A stretch of DNA of 64,000 nt from Lingula anatina. Its lineage: Eukaryota > Brachiopoda > Lingulata > Lingulida > Lingulidae. This document shows, piece by piece, positions 1 through 11,403 of this stretch. Each line of letters opens with the position of its first letter. The stretch's first letter is position 1. The stretch is from assembly GCF_001039355.2 (NCBI RefSeq), contig NW_019775854.1, forward strand, positions 67,873 to 131,872. Direction: 5' to 3'. Below the pieces are notes generated by a model. The model worked only from the letters and a program-made list of their open reading frames with translations, was not told where the DNA came from and ran no database searches. The position numbers and the translations under genes were made by a program.

Positions 1-1359
1 GACTTTAAGAAGGATGAGGTAATATTCCTAGGTACTGGTCGAATAAGGGATTTTGGCATGTGGCACCCTTCAGTTGAGGGTGTACGCCTTTTCAGTGACA
101 TTTTAAAGGGAAAACTTGCAAGTGGTTTTGGATAGATTGATTTTATTTGCTGATTACTGTTAAAACCTTTTACCATTAAATTCACAGTATCAGCAATGAC
201 TTACAATGTTTAAAATATAATAAACCACCAGAACCACCATAACTAAAAGTGTATAGGAAATTGTCTGCCAATACTATGTTACACATTATGCCCCATGCGG
301 TCATAAATACCACACTTATTAAAGGTAACAGACTTGCAATACACAGTTTTGCACTTCGTATAATTCCTGGGCAATATGTGGGGAAAAATCTTACATTTTA
401 TTTGATGCCTCAGGTAATCATCACATTACCTGAATGGTGCTGTAGGATTATCATTTTATCAGGAAGAAAACAATTATAAACTACAAATGAAATGTGTAGG
501 GCCCAGGTAACAATTGGCTGGAACATGTCATTTAAAAGTAGAAAACGTTAAGCTGTTGTGTTTGTCGGAATAGCCCCTGAAATCTTAAATCTATGAAAAT
601 TCTATCTAACCATATTACAAATAACCTAAACAAAACTGGATAATAATATGCAATGTTAAATACACGTTTTCGTCTTGTTTTCTTCAAGGAAAACTGGGTA
701 TGCGTGCTGTGAACAGAACGGGCGTCTATCGCCCTGCAAAGGAGGAGAGAGCTGATGGAACGTCTACGTATGAAAAACAGGCTAGACAATAGTTTATTCC
801 ACCTACAATATTTTATGAATAAAATTATAATAAAAAGATATTATATGAAAAAAAGCAACCCAGCAACCCCTGTAGCATCATCAAAATGGCATCTCACTAA
901 AATAGCTTAGATATAATAAGATATAAATTGATCATCTTAATTTCATTCTAATATATCAGTGTGAAAGACATACGGGTTCAACTGAACAAATGAAAGAATA
1001 AATATATTTCTAAAAATATACATAAGGGTCCGGGTGCTAATGTGGATATGTCACTCAAACTGCCAAAGTCCAAATTTGAACGTCCAAAAAAGCACTGGAA
1101 CATATTTTTAAAGCAAGTACAAAGAGATGCCGTTTTCTGGTTTTGGTAACCATGCTGTTCAAGAGAACCACGGAGGTTGCGGCTCTGTGTAAGGGGGGCT
1201 ACTTAAGGTCGATTTTTGCACAACTTCTTTTCATCCAAAACAGGCATGTAATTATTTCTAGCCTTTTTAGCTCTAGTTCGTACATTAACCTTCTGTACTT
1301 ACAAACTAAAACCATTCATGATAAGCCCTAGAAAAAAATTGCAAATCACATCTGCTTGA
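1..1359. other. 3' flank of array gene 1, no gene
   Basis: No convincing coding region. The block at about 130-420 resembles the regions at 4,560-4,815, 8,755-9,005 and 29,120-29,470: they share the order of a TTTACCATTAAA-type stretch, a CAGTATC-type stretch and a GCACTTCGTATAATTCCTGGG-type stretch. The first 60 bases also resemble 28,935-29,000 and 42,650-42,720. The window therefore seems to open inside the 3' flank of an array unit. The small reading frames here are not supported by any family or by conservation. Confidence 0.6.
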
Positions 1360-3140
1360 CTATCTCGCTTCGAACTTTGCGCCTGGTACCGTGGATGGGT
1401 TCACTTTATTAGAAGAATTTTGGTTAGTAAGTAGATTGAACACTGTCATGCAACCCTTAGAATCGCAACACATAGCAGTAAGTGCAGCAAATAACGCAAG
1501 CGTCCACGTAGTCAAAATTATACCCCCAACTACCATGATCATTATGTAACTGTTCTTTGGATGTCTTAAGGGGAGGATCATTTTTAACAACTCAAAGCCT
1601 AAGGTGAGCATACTCAAGAAAAAAGTATGGTATGCTAATCTTTTTGAAAAAACCGTAGGTAACATATCGCCGAAGATACACCAAAAACTAGACCCACAAA
1701 TTGTTAAAATAATGTCCCCTATTATGGAGCCATACGCCACATATATCATTAGCATGATTGAAGCCCCAAACACCCACGGAAAATCACCCTGGGGTAATAG
1801 GTGGAAATACAAAAGAGTTAAATTTGTCATTTGAACATGAATCCCTGCGAAAATGCCCGTAAAAACGTACCATGCGAGACAGCCTTTCCCGGGTGGGTCG
1901 TCTATTGACCTTGCGCAACACATGAAATAACAGAAAGATGTACTTAAAAAATAGGGGCTTGCTACAGAGATCATGTCTACAAATGCGGACACCGACGACA
2001 GTCCGAGGGTTAACCACAATTCTGCCGCCGTTCTTTCTTGCTGATTGTCTGAAAAGATCCTCAACGGACTTTCAAGGCGTAACGGCTCCATGTCCGAACA
2101 AGTTGATATTTTGGAGCACAACCAGCAGCTGAAAAAAAAAGGAAATCTGTCTCTTAATTGTGTTGAGGAAAAATAATGGAATGAAACGTTGTTAAAGAGA
2201 AAGCTTTAGCACCATCTGTATAATTTATGATAAACATGCATGTGGCGTGTAAGTTTAAGTGCCATCACCTCCGCGAGTGAAAGCTTACAAACTCTTGAAA
2301 GATTTTCAAAGAACAATTTCAGTCAAGTTAAAATCGAAAATGAATAAGTAAACTTTGCAAAAACAATCAATTTTAACGGCGGCATGCACTTAAGTTTCTC
2401 TCAGTTGTTTATTGTTATCATAGAACATGTGCTTTAGACCAAAAAGTAATTTGGACTCACTCAATACCGTCTGTTCCGCCTTTCAACCACTGCATTTCTA
2501 TGGCCATTGTGTTCATGGGAATGTCGTAGGACAGTGCAAGGTAGACCTGGAATTTGCCTATTGCTTTCCACACACCACCTTGATTCTCTTCACCCTTACA
2601 TTTTTGGTATATTATACACCAAGTCGTTATATAAAAGACTATGATAAACCCTGCCACTCCGACGTAAACCTGGAATGTCGTGAACAGTGTCTTGAAAAGG
2701 TCAACTTTCTCGGATATATCGAAATCAGTGTCAAAATTGCAGAATGTCTCAATATCAATCGTGTTCCAGTCTGTGGTCCAGTTTGTGGTCAGAGTCGCGT
2801 TCGTTCCCAAAGTGATCTCATAGTTTCTGTTCCAAGTCGCGTTCGTTTCCAAAGTGTTGTCCCAGTTTGAACTCAACGTCTTGTTCCACTCTATGTTCCG
2901 AGTCCTGTTCCAGTCAATAGTTCCATTATTTGTATCGTTTGCCAACATATATGTATCTATGGCCTTTAACTCATCCAAAGTGTCAACCATGAGTAGAATA
3001 TTGAATCCCAAATCACAGAACTTCACGATCAAGACGACAACGAACACGGTCAGCCGCCATGGTCCCATGAGAGACTGGGTAACGCATCCGAAGCAACAAC
3101 AAGCAGCCGGAGCAACTACAGCTACCACCTCCTCTGACAT
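1360..3140 (-). CDS. Array gene 1: two-exon multipass membrane protein, unknown family
   Basis: Exon 1 is complement(2461..3140) and exon 2 complement(1360..2128), giving 482 residues. The donor reads GA|GTGAGT and the acceptor is a T-rich tract ending CAG|CTGCTGG, so the intron splits an Asp codon (phase 2) as in every paralogue. Start ATG followed by SEEVVAV was chosen because all paralogues start at this point. Visible order: Cys-containing N-terminus, hydrophobic segment about residues 28-52, outer loop of about 100 residues with several N-x-T sequons but no regular repeat, second hydrophobic segment, YDIPMN motif, then in exon 2 a CWLCSK motif, HVQMTNLTLLYFHLLPQGD and further hydrophobic segments. 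The tail is short, without the 9-residue repeat. It lacks the N-R/K-T-Y-C sequon that precedes segment 2 in the others and has ETFC instead. It is the most diverged copy and appears intact. Function unknown. Confidence 0.82.
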
Positions 3141-3700
3141 TTTAGCTTCTTTGGGCTCAACAAAATCAAAACCTGAGCTCAGAAATACGCAACACTATCA
3201 AGTAGAACCTCAAGACAGAAGCAGGTTCGTGTAGATGTCTCCTGCAACGTCACTGGTATTTGAAAATGAGTGTCGCGCAATCGCTGCTGCTTTTTATCAT
3301 GAGGAAACGATAGCATGTGTAAACAAGACGTTCATCCTATCTACGTACGTTTAATTTTATTGATTAAAATGCTGTTTGAACAAGTGCACTGACCTTTAAC
3401 ACAACAGTGATATCTCAGCAAACACTGAACGTCTTTATAACTTTAACATAATGCTAATATAACCCAAAGAAGAAAAAAACGTTATGGTAACGCTATAATA
3501 TCGTTCTGTGTTTGCTGGGGTAGGGTATGCAATATCAACTATAGCCAGCCATCCTTAATCAAATTCATATAGAGAAGACTACAAAATCTAGGTGTAAATT
3601 GGCGGGTTTTTTTCGCAAATATTTTATCTTCACTGGCTTTTGATTTCCTATGCAAGAAGCGAAAATTCTAATCTTGACGTCTGCCTGTTAATCTGTGTTA
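3141..3700. promoter_or_regulatory. 5' flank of array gene 1
   Basis: This stretch lies just upstream of gene 1 on the minus strand. It keeps only scattered likeness to the promoter-proximal block of the other copies, for example GCTGCTTTTTATCATGAGG at 3281-3299 and a CCTTTAACAC word at 3412-3421. No gene seen. The end, at 3702, is where the Tc1-linked tandem duplication starts. Confidence 0.35.
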
Positions 3701-4013
3701 TAGATCCCTGGTAAGCATAGTAATTGTAACATGTAAATTGATGCCTGTGAATAACAATGTGCTGAATTTGGTCCCTAAATTGAACTTTTAAAATTATGGG
3801 TAATCTGAAGCAGAAAGAAATCTGAAGGCCTTCTTGGACTGAAAGTACTAAAAAAAGTACCATTTTCTCCTTTGGCCAGCTTGTAACTAACACGTCTCCA
3901 TATATTGAAGTAAAGCAAAAATAATTAGCAAAAAGGAACAAAAATGTGTACAGTCTTTGAGGAAAGAAACAGGAAAAAAGCATGAAATTAATCAATCAAT
4001 ATTAAGAAATTAA

Positions 4014-4345
4014 AGGGATAATAGCTATTGGTAGGAGATTAAAAATTCCTCAATAAATACATTGTAAACAACATATGAAAATGTAACAAGTTGCATTATA
4101 CCACCAAAATGGCGGTGACGTCTAATATCCGTTTATTGCGAGATAGCTAGTGGACCGTCATTGATCACAACACCCTCCACCCAAAATACCATCTTAAAAT
4201 ATAATCACAAAAAACCAAACTTAAAAAAACGTGGACTAACTACGTATGTCAGAACGGATTTATTAACTTTTGGTCAGTATGGGAAATTTGCCACTTATCC
4301 AGTAAAAATCCATTCTTCCTGCCAAAATGAACGGATGTTATCCCT
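4014..4345. mobile_element. MITE with TTAA target duplication, copy A
   Basis: A 332-bp non-autonomous element. It starts AGGGATAATAGC and ends GGATGTTATCCCT, and TTAA stands on both sides (4010-4013 and 4346-4349), as for piggyBac-type transposition. Copies lie at 8202-8533 (same orientation) and 23681-24010 (opposite orientation). The reading frame at 4161-4349 lies inside it and also occurs in the other copies; I regard it as non-coding. Confidence 0.8.
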
Positions 4346-4810
4346 TTAATCAATAAACTTTCTTCTTTCTCCATCCGCAACACTGTACACTACCAGAGAA
4401 GGCACGGTGACGGTACTGAGTTTTGTATAATAATACATGTAGACCGTGACTTCATTTGTGAATATGGCAGCTAATAAATCTTAGAAATCATATAACTTAA
4501 TTTAGACTATTTTCCATTTTAATGTCATTTAAAAAACAAAGTAAAACATTTTCGTTTAGTTTAGGCGTTTATTCAAACAATGCTGTTAAAACAATTTTCC
4601 ATTAAAATAACAGTGTCTGTAAAATTTATACTAGACTACCAAAAGCACCAAATATTAGATTGTTTTAGAAATGTTTGTACAAATACGACTTGCATTTCAC
4701 ACATAAACACTCGTTTATAAATACACATATTGCCCATGAAGTTATGAATACCACATTTACTAACGTTATTGGGATTACAATACACACGTTTGCATTTCGT
4801 ATAATTACTG

Positions 4811-4814
<4 letters not shown>

Positions 4815-4870
<56 letters not shown>

Positions 4871-4892
4871 TTTTTTTTTTTTTTTTTTTTTT
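4815..4892. repeat. Poly(T) tract
   Basis: Seventy-eight bases of T with a single G at 4870, followed by GT repeats and a G run. The matching place in unit B (about 9009-9057) has a shorter T tract and a longer GT tract, so this is a length-variable spot in the array's 3' flank. Confidence 0.9.
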
Positions 4893-5364
4893 GTGTGTGG
4901 GGGGGGATTAGTTGCATTGATTACTAGCTGCCGAAACCATTCACCGTTCATATTACAACAATGTGGCCTTTCACTGTCATAATAAGCTGTTAAGTGTTAA
5001 GGGAAAAATGCTCCTCAAATAAGTTCATCATTATCGTAGAATCTGTCAAACACACGAAAAAGGCAACTAAACATATTTTTTCTAAATCCTAATTAATAAG
5101 CAAAAATAGCTGTTACGTTTATTGATTATTTGTAACTGATGGGAACCGACTTCTCAGTGTGTAGGCATATACTGTGTGTTTTCCTTACACCAAAACAAAT
5201 GTATATACATTTAAGTCAGTTCTTTCTTTTATCTATATAACATAAAAATCCATCATGATGACCTTGCTGAGAGCATCATTCTCCATGTAATTCTTGCTTC
5301 ATTGCTTGTGCTTTTTTATAATCAGTTCTTCCGTTTATCTATAAACTATAAAAATCTATTGTGA

Positions 5365-6469
5365 TCAGCTTGCGGATATCACCATTCTACCTCTCCCTTC
5401 ATTACTTGTGTCTGGCCACATCGTTTCCTCCCTAATGTTCGACCCTACCGGTGCGTTAACAGTATACGGCAACATCGGTGTGTTAACAGTATACGGCAAC
5501 ATCGGTGTGTTAACAGTATATGGCAACATCCGTGCGCCTGACCCCATTGGTCCGTCAAATGTGTCTGAGTACATCGATTCGTGAACAGTTTCTGAACCCA
5601 ATGGCCTGTTAAGAGTGTGACACCATCTCTGTCCGTTAGCAGTTTCTGACCACATCGGTCCGTTAACAGTTTCTGACCACATCGGTCCGTTAGCAGTTTC
5701 TGACCAAATCGGTCCGTTAACAGTTTCTGACCACATCGGTCCGTTAGCAGTTTCTGACCACATCGGTCTGTTTACAGTTTCTGACCACATCGGTCTGTTT
5801 ACAGTTTCTGACCACATCGGTCTGTTAACAGTTTCTGACCACATCGGTCTGTTAACAGTTTCTGGTCCCACTGTGTTGGACAACATCGGTACGTTTCTTG
5901 TGTTTGACATTCTCGCTTCATCACATGTGTATGCCGCTGTCGATGGGTGTACTTTATTTAAAGAGTCAACTTTAACTATAGGTCCTACCGATGTTATGTA
6001 CTCCTTTAAATCGCAACATACAAAAATAATTAATGAGCATATTATAGCTATCCAAAATAATATAAAGCCACCTCCAAGTGCAACGACCATTATGTAGCTA
6101 TCTTTAGGGTTTGTTAATGGGAGAATAGTTTTTACTAGGTTCATGGCGAAGAAAACCAAATTCCAGATAAATAATGGATATGCTATTCATACCTGTAGAT
6201 CCCTCACAGTAGCAACGCCAACAACAACAACCGCAGAATGTAAGAAAACAATCCATATATGCGGAACCTAATGCTACCGTCATCAGTACTGAAATGCTCC
6301 ATTGAAACGCCAAAGGATAATCGCCTTGGGGTAATAGGTGAAATGCCATAAGAGTAAGATTTGTCATTTGAATATGAACCCCTGCGAAAATTCCCCAAAA
6401 AGCGTAGCATGCCAAGCAATATTTCCCGGGTTCATCGTTGCTGCCTTTTGAGCAGCATAAGAAATAGTA
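5365..6469 (-). pseudogene. Array gene 2: 5'-truncated exon 2, broken
   Basis: The exon 2 of an array gene, closest to gene 3, lacking everything upstream of the point where a Tc1-like element begins (6470). It has no exon 1, no splice acceptor and no start. It also has an 8-bp deletion near 6188 relative to gene 3 (TGCTATTCATACC here; gene 3 has eight more bases at 10466-10475), which shifts the frame between the YCEGSTGM stretch and the following membrane segments. The tail retains a run of 9-residue repeats of the type V-N-R-P-M-W-S-E-T (DNA about 5630-5870) and ends at the same stop as gene 3. It is a pseudogene produced by the tandem duplication. Confidence 0.88.
5630..5870 (-). repeat. 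27-bp minisatellite in tail of array gene 2
   Basis: A run of about nine 27-bp units encoding V/A-N-R/G-P-M-W-S-E-T on the minus strand. Units near the membrane are the NRP type; units near the end are mainly the NGP type. The unit is a multiple of three, so changes in copy number keep frame. Confidence 0.85.
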
Positions 6470-7855
6470 CACACACTGGACAAAAGAAGTGTCACCCCTA
6501 CTGAGCCAATACTATGGGGGAGATAAATGACTGTGGAATGATATGCTCCTGGTATCATTTTATTAACATCAAATTTCACAAAAAATCACAAAATGAGAAC
6601 AAAATATACATTCTACCGAAATATGCAGTTTCAAGTCCAAAATTAGTACTTAGTGGCATAGCCACGTGACCCAACAATAGGTGCCAGTCTACAGAGCAAG
6701 GTTTCATATAATTGTCTGATGCGTTCAGGGCTTATGCTGGCCCAAGCATGAAACACTGAATATAACAGAGTTTCTCTGCTGGTTAGACGGGCATTTGTAA
6801 AAAGTTTTGACATATCATTCCACACATTTTCTATTATGTTTGCATCCGGACTCTGGGCAGGCCACATCACCCTGCGAATGTCCTGTTGGTCAAACCAATC
6901 ATCAACTGCTCTGGGCCTGTGACAAGGAGCATTGTCATCCTGGTGAACAAATGGATAATTCCTGTCACCAAACATGTTAGTAATAGATGGTAGCAAGCCT
7001 GACTCCAAAACATCGATATATTTCTAGTGATTCATGTTTCCATTAACCACTATCAATTCGCCCAAGCCATGGATGCTGATGCAGTCCCACACCATGATGA
7101 ATATGCTGCTCCGGGTTCGAAAATTCAGTGCATGTGGTTCAAATGCTTTACCAGCAGTTTGCAAGCATAGTACCCGGTCAGACAGAGGTCAGACCAAAGC
7201 GACACTCATCAGAAAAAAATATATAGGACCAATTGTCATGAACTGTCCAGTTCCATATCCTGTTGACCCTAGTTTACTCTACGTTGCCTGTTTTTTAACG
7301 AAATAAGAGGTTTCAGTCTTGCTACCCTGCTGTACACTCTCAGAGCATGTAACCGACGCCTAGCAATTTTCACAGACACATTCTTATGTGTGAAATTGTT
7401 CCACTGTGTTGTCAACTGACAAGCAGTGTCGAACTTTGACAACCTGGACATCAAAATCAGTCGTCGGTCTTCACGGCCAGTATTTTTTTCTTGGACGACC
7501 CATCAGAGGCAATTTGTCTCTTGATCCAGTGTTTCTATACCGAGACCAGACCTTCTGCACGGTTCTGACTGAACAATTCAATTGTATCGATATTCTGACA
7601 TTGCTTATATTCCGCCTCTTCAGGTTAATAACTTGCACCTATAACCGTTAGATAATTGCCTGTATCTTGCCATATTGGAGGAAGACAGGAATAACATTTG
7701 CTGTACATGTACAAGACCAACAATACAATTCCATGGTATAGCGGTTTTATACTCATTAGTCACATTATAAGTAGACCAGGCATTATAAGTACCCAAGATC
7801 TGCCTACTTTTATTACTCTGAGGTAGGGGGTGACACTTCTTTTGTCCAGTGTGTG
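6470..7855 (-). mobile_element. Tc1-like DNA transposon with decayed transposase
   Basis: A 1,386-bp element with terminal inverted repeats starting CACACACTGGACAAAAGAAG, with TA at each end (6468-6469 and 7856-7857). The transposase reads on the minus strand from about 7660 to 6646. In order it has a first helix-turn-helix (NCSVRTVQKVWSRYR, about 7535-7580), a GRPRK hook motif (about 7490), a second helix-turn-helix (VSVKIARRRLHALRV, about 7330-7375), first Asp in FSDECRF (7208-7210), second Asp in HQDDNAPCH (6934-6936) and Glu in NIIENVW (6829-6831), with 34 residues between the last two, as expected for DD34E Tc1 enzymes. In-frame stops (TGA near 7476, TAG near 7024) and frame changes make it inactive. 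Its two outer flanks do not belong together: left is exon 2 of array gene 2, right is the sequence found at 3703. Confidence 0.92.
6646..7660 (-). pseudogene. Tc1-type transposase pseudogene
   Basis: Coding remains of the Tc1-like element. The longest open part (6646-7008) holds the C-terminal third of the catalytic domain including the second Asp and the Glu. The N-terminal DNA-binding part is legible in pieces upstream. The stops between the pieces fit simple decay (for example a CGA to TGA change after KYWP). It would not give a working transposase. Active relatives could act on its ends, which are still well matched. Confidence 0.88.
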
Positions 7856-8201
7856 TAGATCCCTGGTAAGCATAGTAATTGTAACATGTAAATTGATGCC
7901 TGTGAATAACAATGTGCTGAATTTGGTCCCTAAATTGAACTTGAAAGTCATTTATCTCAAATAAATAGTTTTAACTTTTAAAATTATGGGTAATCTGAAG
8001 CAGAAAGAAATCTGAAGGCCTTCTTGGACTGAAAGTACTAAAAGGTACCATTTTCCCCTTTGGCCAGCTTCTAACTAACAAGTCTCCATATATTGAAGTA
8101 AAGCAAAAATAAATAGCAAAAAGGAACAAAAATATGTACAGTCTTTGAGGAAAGAAACAAGAAAAAAGCATGAAATTAATCAATCAATATTAAGTAATTA
8201 A

Positions 8202-8533
8202 AGGGATAATAGCTATTGGTAGGAGATTCAAAATTCCCCAATAAATACATTGTAAACAACATATGAAAATGTAACAAGTTGCATTATACCACCAAAATGG
8301 CGGTGACGTCTAATATCCGTTTATTGCGAGATAGCTAGTGGACCGTCATTGATCACAACACCCTCCACCCAAAATACCATCTTTAAATATAATCACAAAA
8401 AACCAAACTTAAAAAAACGTGGACTAACTACGTATGTCAGAACGGATTTATTAACCATTGGTCAGTATGGGAAATTTGCCACTTATCCAGTGAAAATCCA
8501 TTCTTCCCGCCAAAATGAACGGATGTTATCCCT
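8202..8533. mobile_element. MITE with TTAA target duplication, copy B
   Basis: A 332-bp copy of the element at 4014-4345, flanked by TTAA (8198-8201 and 8534-8537). It was present before the local duplication, since both units have it at the same place. Confidence 0.8.
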
Positions 8534-9521
8534 TTAATCAATAAACTTTCTTCTTTCTCCATCCGCAACACTGTACACTACCAGAGAAGGCACGGTGACG
8601 GTGCTGAGTTTTGTATAATAATACATGTAGACCGTGACTTCATTTGTGAATATGGCAGCTTATAAATCTTAGAAATCATATAACTTAATTTAGACTATTT
8701 GCCATTTTAATGTCATTTAAAAAACAAAGTAAAATATTTTCGTTTAGTTTAGGCGTTTATTCAAACAATGCTGTTAAAACAATTTTCCATTAAAATTACA
8801 GTGTCTGTAAAATTTAAACTAGACTACCAAAAGCACCAAATATTAGATTGTTTTAGAAATGTTTGTACAAATACGACTTGCATTTGACACATAAACACTC
8901 GTTTATAAATAAACATATTGCCCATGAAGTTATGAATACCACATTTACCTACGTTATTGGGATTACAATACACACGTATGCATTTCGTATAATTTTTGGG
9001 GAATTCTGTTTTTTTTTTTTTTTTTTTTTTTTTTCTTGTGTGTGTGTGTGTGTGTGGGGGGTGATTAGTTGCATTGATTGCTGGCTGCCGAAACCATTCA
9101 TCGTTCATATTACAACAATGTGACCTTTCACTGTCATAATAAGCTGTTAAGTGTTAAGGGAAAAATGCTCCTCATACCAGTTCATCATTATCTTAGAATC
9201 TGTCAAACACACGAAAAAAGCAACTAAACATATTTTATCTAAATCCTAATTAATAAGCAAAAATAGCTGTTACGTTTATTGATTATTTGTAACTGATGGG
9301 AACCGACTTCTCAGTGTGTAGGCATATACTGTGTGTTTTCCTTACACCAACACAAATGTATATACATTTAAGTCAGTTCTTTCTTTTATCTACATAACAA
9401 AAAAATCCATCATGATGACCTTGCGGAGAGCATCATTCTCCATGTAATTCTTGCTTCATTGCTTGTGCTTTTTCATATTCAGTTCTTCCGTTTATCTATA
9501 AACTATAAAAATCTACCGTGA

Positions 9522-11356
9522 TCAGCTTGCGGAGATCACCATTCTACCTCCCGCTTCATTACTTGTGTCTGGCCACATCGTTTCCTCCCTAATGTTCGAC
9601 CCCAGCGGTGCGTTAACAGCGTCTAGCAACATCGGTGCGTTAGCAGTATCTGGCAACATCGGTGCGTTAACAGTATATGGCAACATCTGTGCGTCTGACC
9701 CCAATGGTCCGTCAAATGTGTCTGAGTACATAGATTCGTGGACAGTTTCTGATCCCAATGGCCTGTTAACAGTGTGACACCACATCGGTCCGTTAACAGT
9801 CTCTGACCACAACGGTCTGTTAACAGTTTCTGACCACATCGGTCCGTTAACAGTTTCTGACCACATCGGTCTGTTTACAGTTTCTGACCACATCGGTCCG
9901 TTAGCAGTTTCTGACCACATCGGTCCGTTAGCAGTTTCTGACCACATCGGTCTGTTAACAGTTTCTGACCACATCGGTCCGTTAACAGTTTCTGACCACA
10001 TCGGTCTGTTAACAGTTTCTGACCACATCGGTCCGTTAACAGTTTCTGACCACATCGGTCTGTTAACAGTTTCTGACCACATCGGTCCGTTAACAGTTTC
10101 TGACCACATCGGTCTGTTAACAGTTTGTGGTCCCACTGGTGCGTTAACAGTGTTGGACAACATCGGTGCGTTTCTTGTGTTTGACATTCTCGCTTCATTA
10201 CATGTGTATGCCGCTGTCGATGGGTGTACTTTATTTGAAGAGTCAACTTTAACTATAGGTCCTACCGATGTTATGTACTCCTTTAAATCGCAACATACAA
10301 AAATAAGTAATGAGCATATTATAGCTATCCAAAATAATATAAAGCCACCTCCAAGTGCAACGACCATTATGTAGCTCTCTTTAGGGTTTGTTAATGGGAG
10401 AATAGTTTTTACTAGGTTCATGGCGAAGAAAACCAAATTCCAGATAAATAATGGATATGCTATTCTACTTGTCATACCTGTAGATCCCTCACAGTAGCAA
10501 CGCCAACAACAACAACCGCAGAATGTAAGAAAACAATCCATATATGCGGAACCTAATGCTACCGTCATCAGCACTGAAATGCTCCATTGAAACGCCAAAG
10601 GATAATCGCCTTGGGGTAATAGGTGAAATGCCATAAGAGTAAGATTTGTCATTTGAATATGAACCCCTGCGAAAATTCCCCAAAAAGCGTAGCATGCCAA
10701 GCAATATTTCCCGGGTTCATCGTTGCTGCCTTTTGAGCGGCATAAGAAATAGTAGAAATATACACTTACAAAGTACGGGTTTGTTACAGAGATCATGTCT
10801 ACAAACGTGGATAGAGACGAAAATCCGAGAGTTAACCAAAATTCGGCCGCTGCTCTCTCGTTTTGATCATCTGAGAAGATCTTCAACGGACTTACAAGGC
10901 TTAGAGGCTCCACGTCCGAGCAATTTGAATCCTTGGAACACATCCAACAGCTGAAATAGAAAACTGGCATCTTAACTGTAAGCCATCAACTGAAATGATG
11001 AAAATATCCCCTTTATCTTTGGAAATGTTACAGTGTAAGAAAAACCTTATTTGATTAATATGGAATTGACGGGTTTGGAAGTAGCCTTTAGCAAATGAAA
11101 AATATGTGTGCAGTGCGGGTGCGGCAAGTGTGTTGTAAGTCTGCCTGTAAAGGGTTCTCGTATCAGCGTATGTTTATCTCCTGACAAAATCATCATTTTT
11201 ACAATGTTTAGCACCCAAACCCAATATAGAGGTGTAAATAATGCCTAAGGTACATTTTTAGAAATACATAATGAACGGATTAAAAACAATGTTTGACAAT
11301 TTAAGGATCCCACGTGAAGGAGTTCGCATCAAAGTTTCACTCTTCACGAACTATGG

Positions 11357-11403
<47 letters not shown>

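Larger units (their letters stand above)
3703..6469. repeat. Left copy of tandem duplication (unit A)
   Basis: This segment matches 7858-10754 almost base for base outside the gene tail repeats and the homopolymer tracts. It holds a 3' flank, a TTAA-type MITE and the 5'-truncated exon 2 of array gene 2. Its left edge begins TA|GATCCCTGG and its right edge is CATAAGAAATAG|TA, where a Tc1-like element starts. The right copy has the uninterrupted exon at the matching place (10753-10754). Confidence 0.85.
7858..10754. repeat. Right copy of tandem duplication (unit B)
   Basis: Matches 3703-6469 in order and sequence. It includes the second TTAA-type MITE and the 3' part of array gene 3. Differences are mainly repeat counts (gene tail, T/GT tract) and a roughly 30-bp extra stretch near 7945-7975. 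The right end is not a visible break: the exon simply continues into the rest of gene 3, so this copy keeps the ancestral arrangement. Confidence 0.85.

Noticed and set aside
4161-4349. 62-residue frame, also at 8349-8537, apparently conserved
   Set aside because: Both lie in copies of the same TTAA MITE that were duplicated with the unit, so conservation only reflects recent duplication. The inverted copy at 23681 does not keep a matching frame.
9875-10246. 123-residue minus frame rich in LLTDRCGQK repeats
   Set aside because: It is an alternate frame of the gene 3 tail minisatellite and has no link to conserved exon parts.
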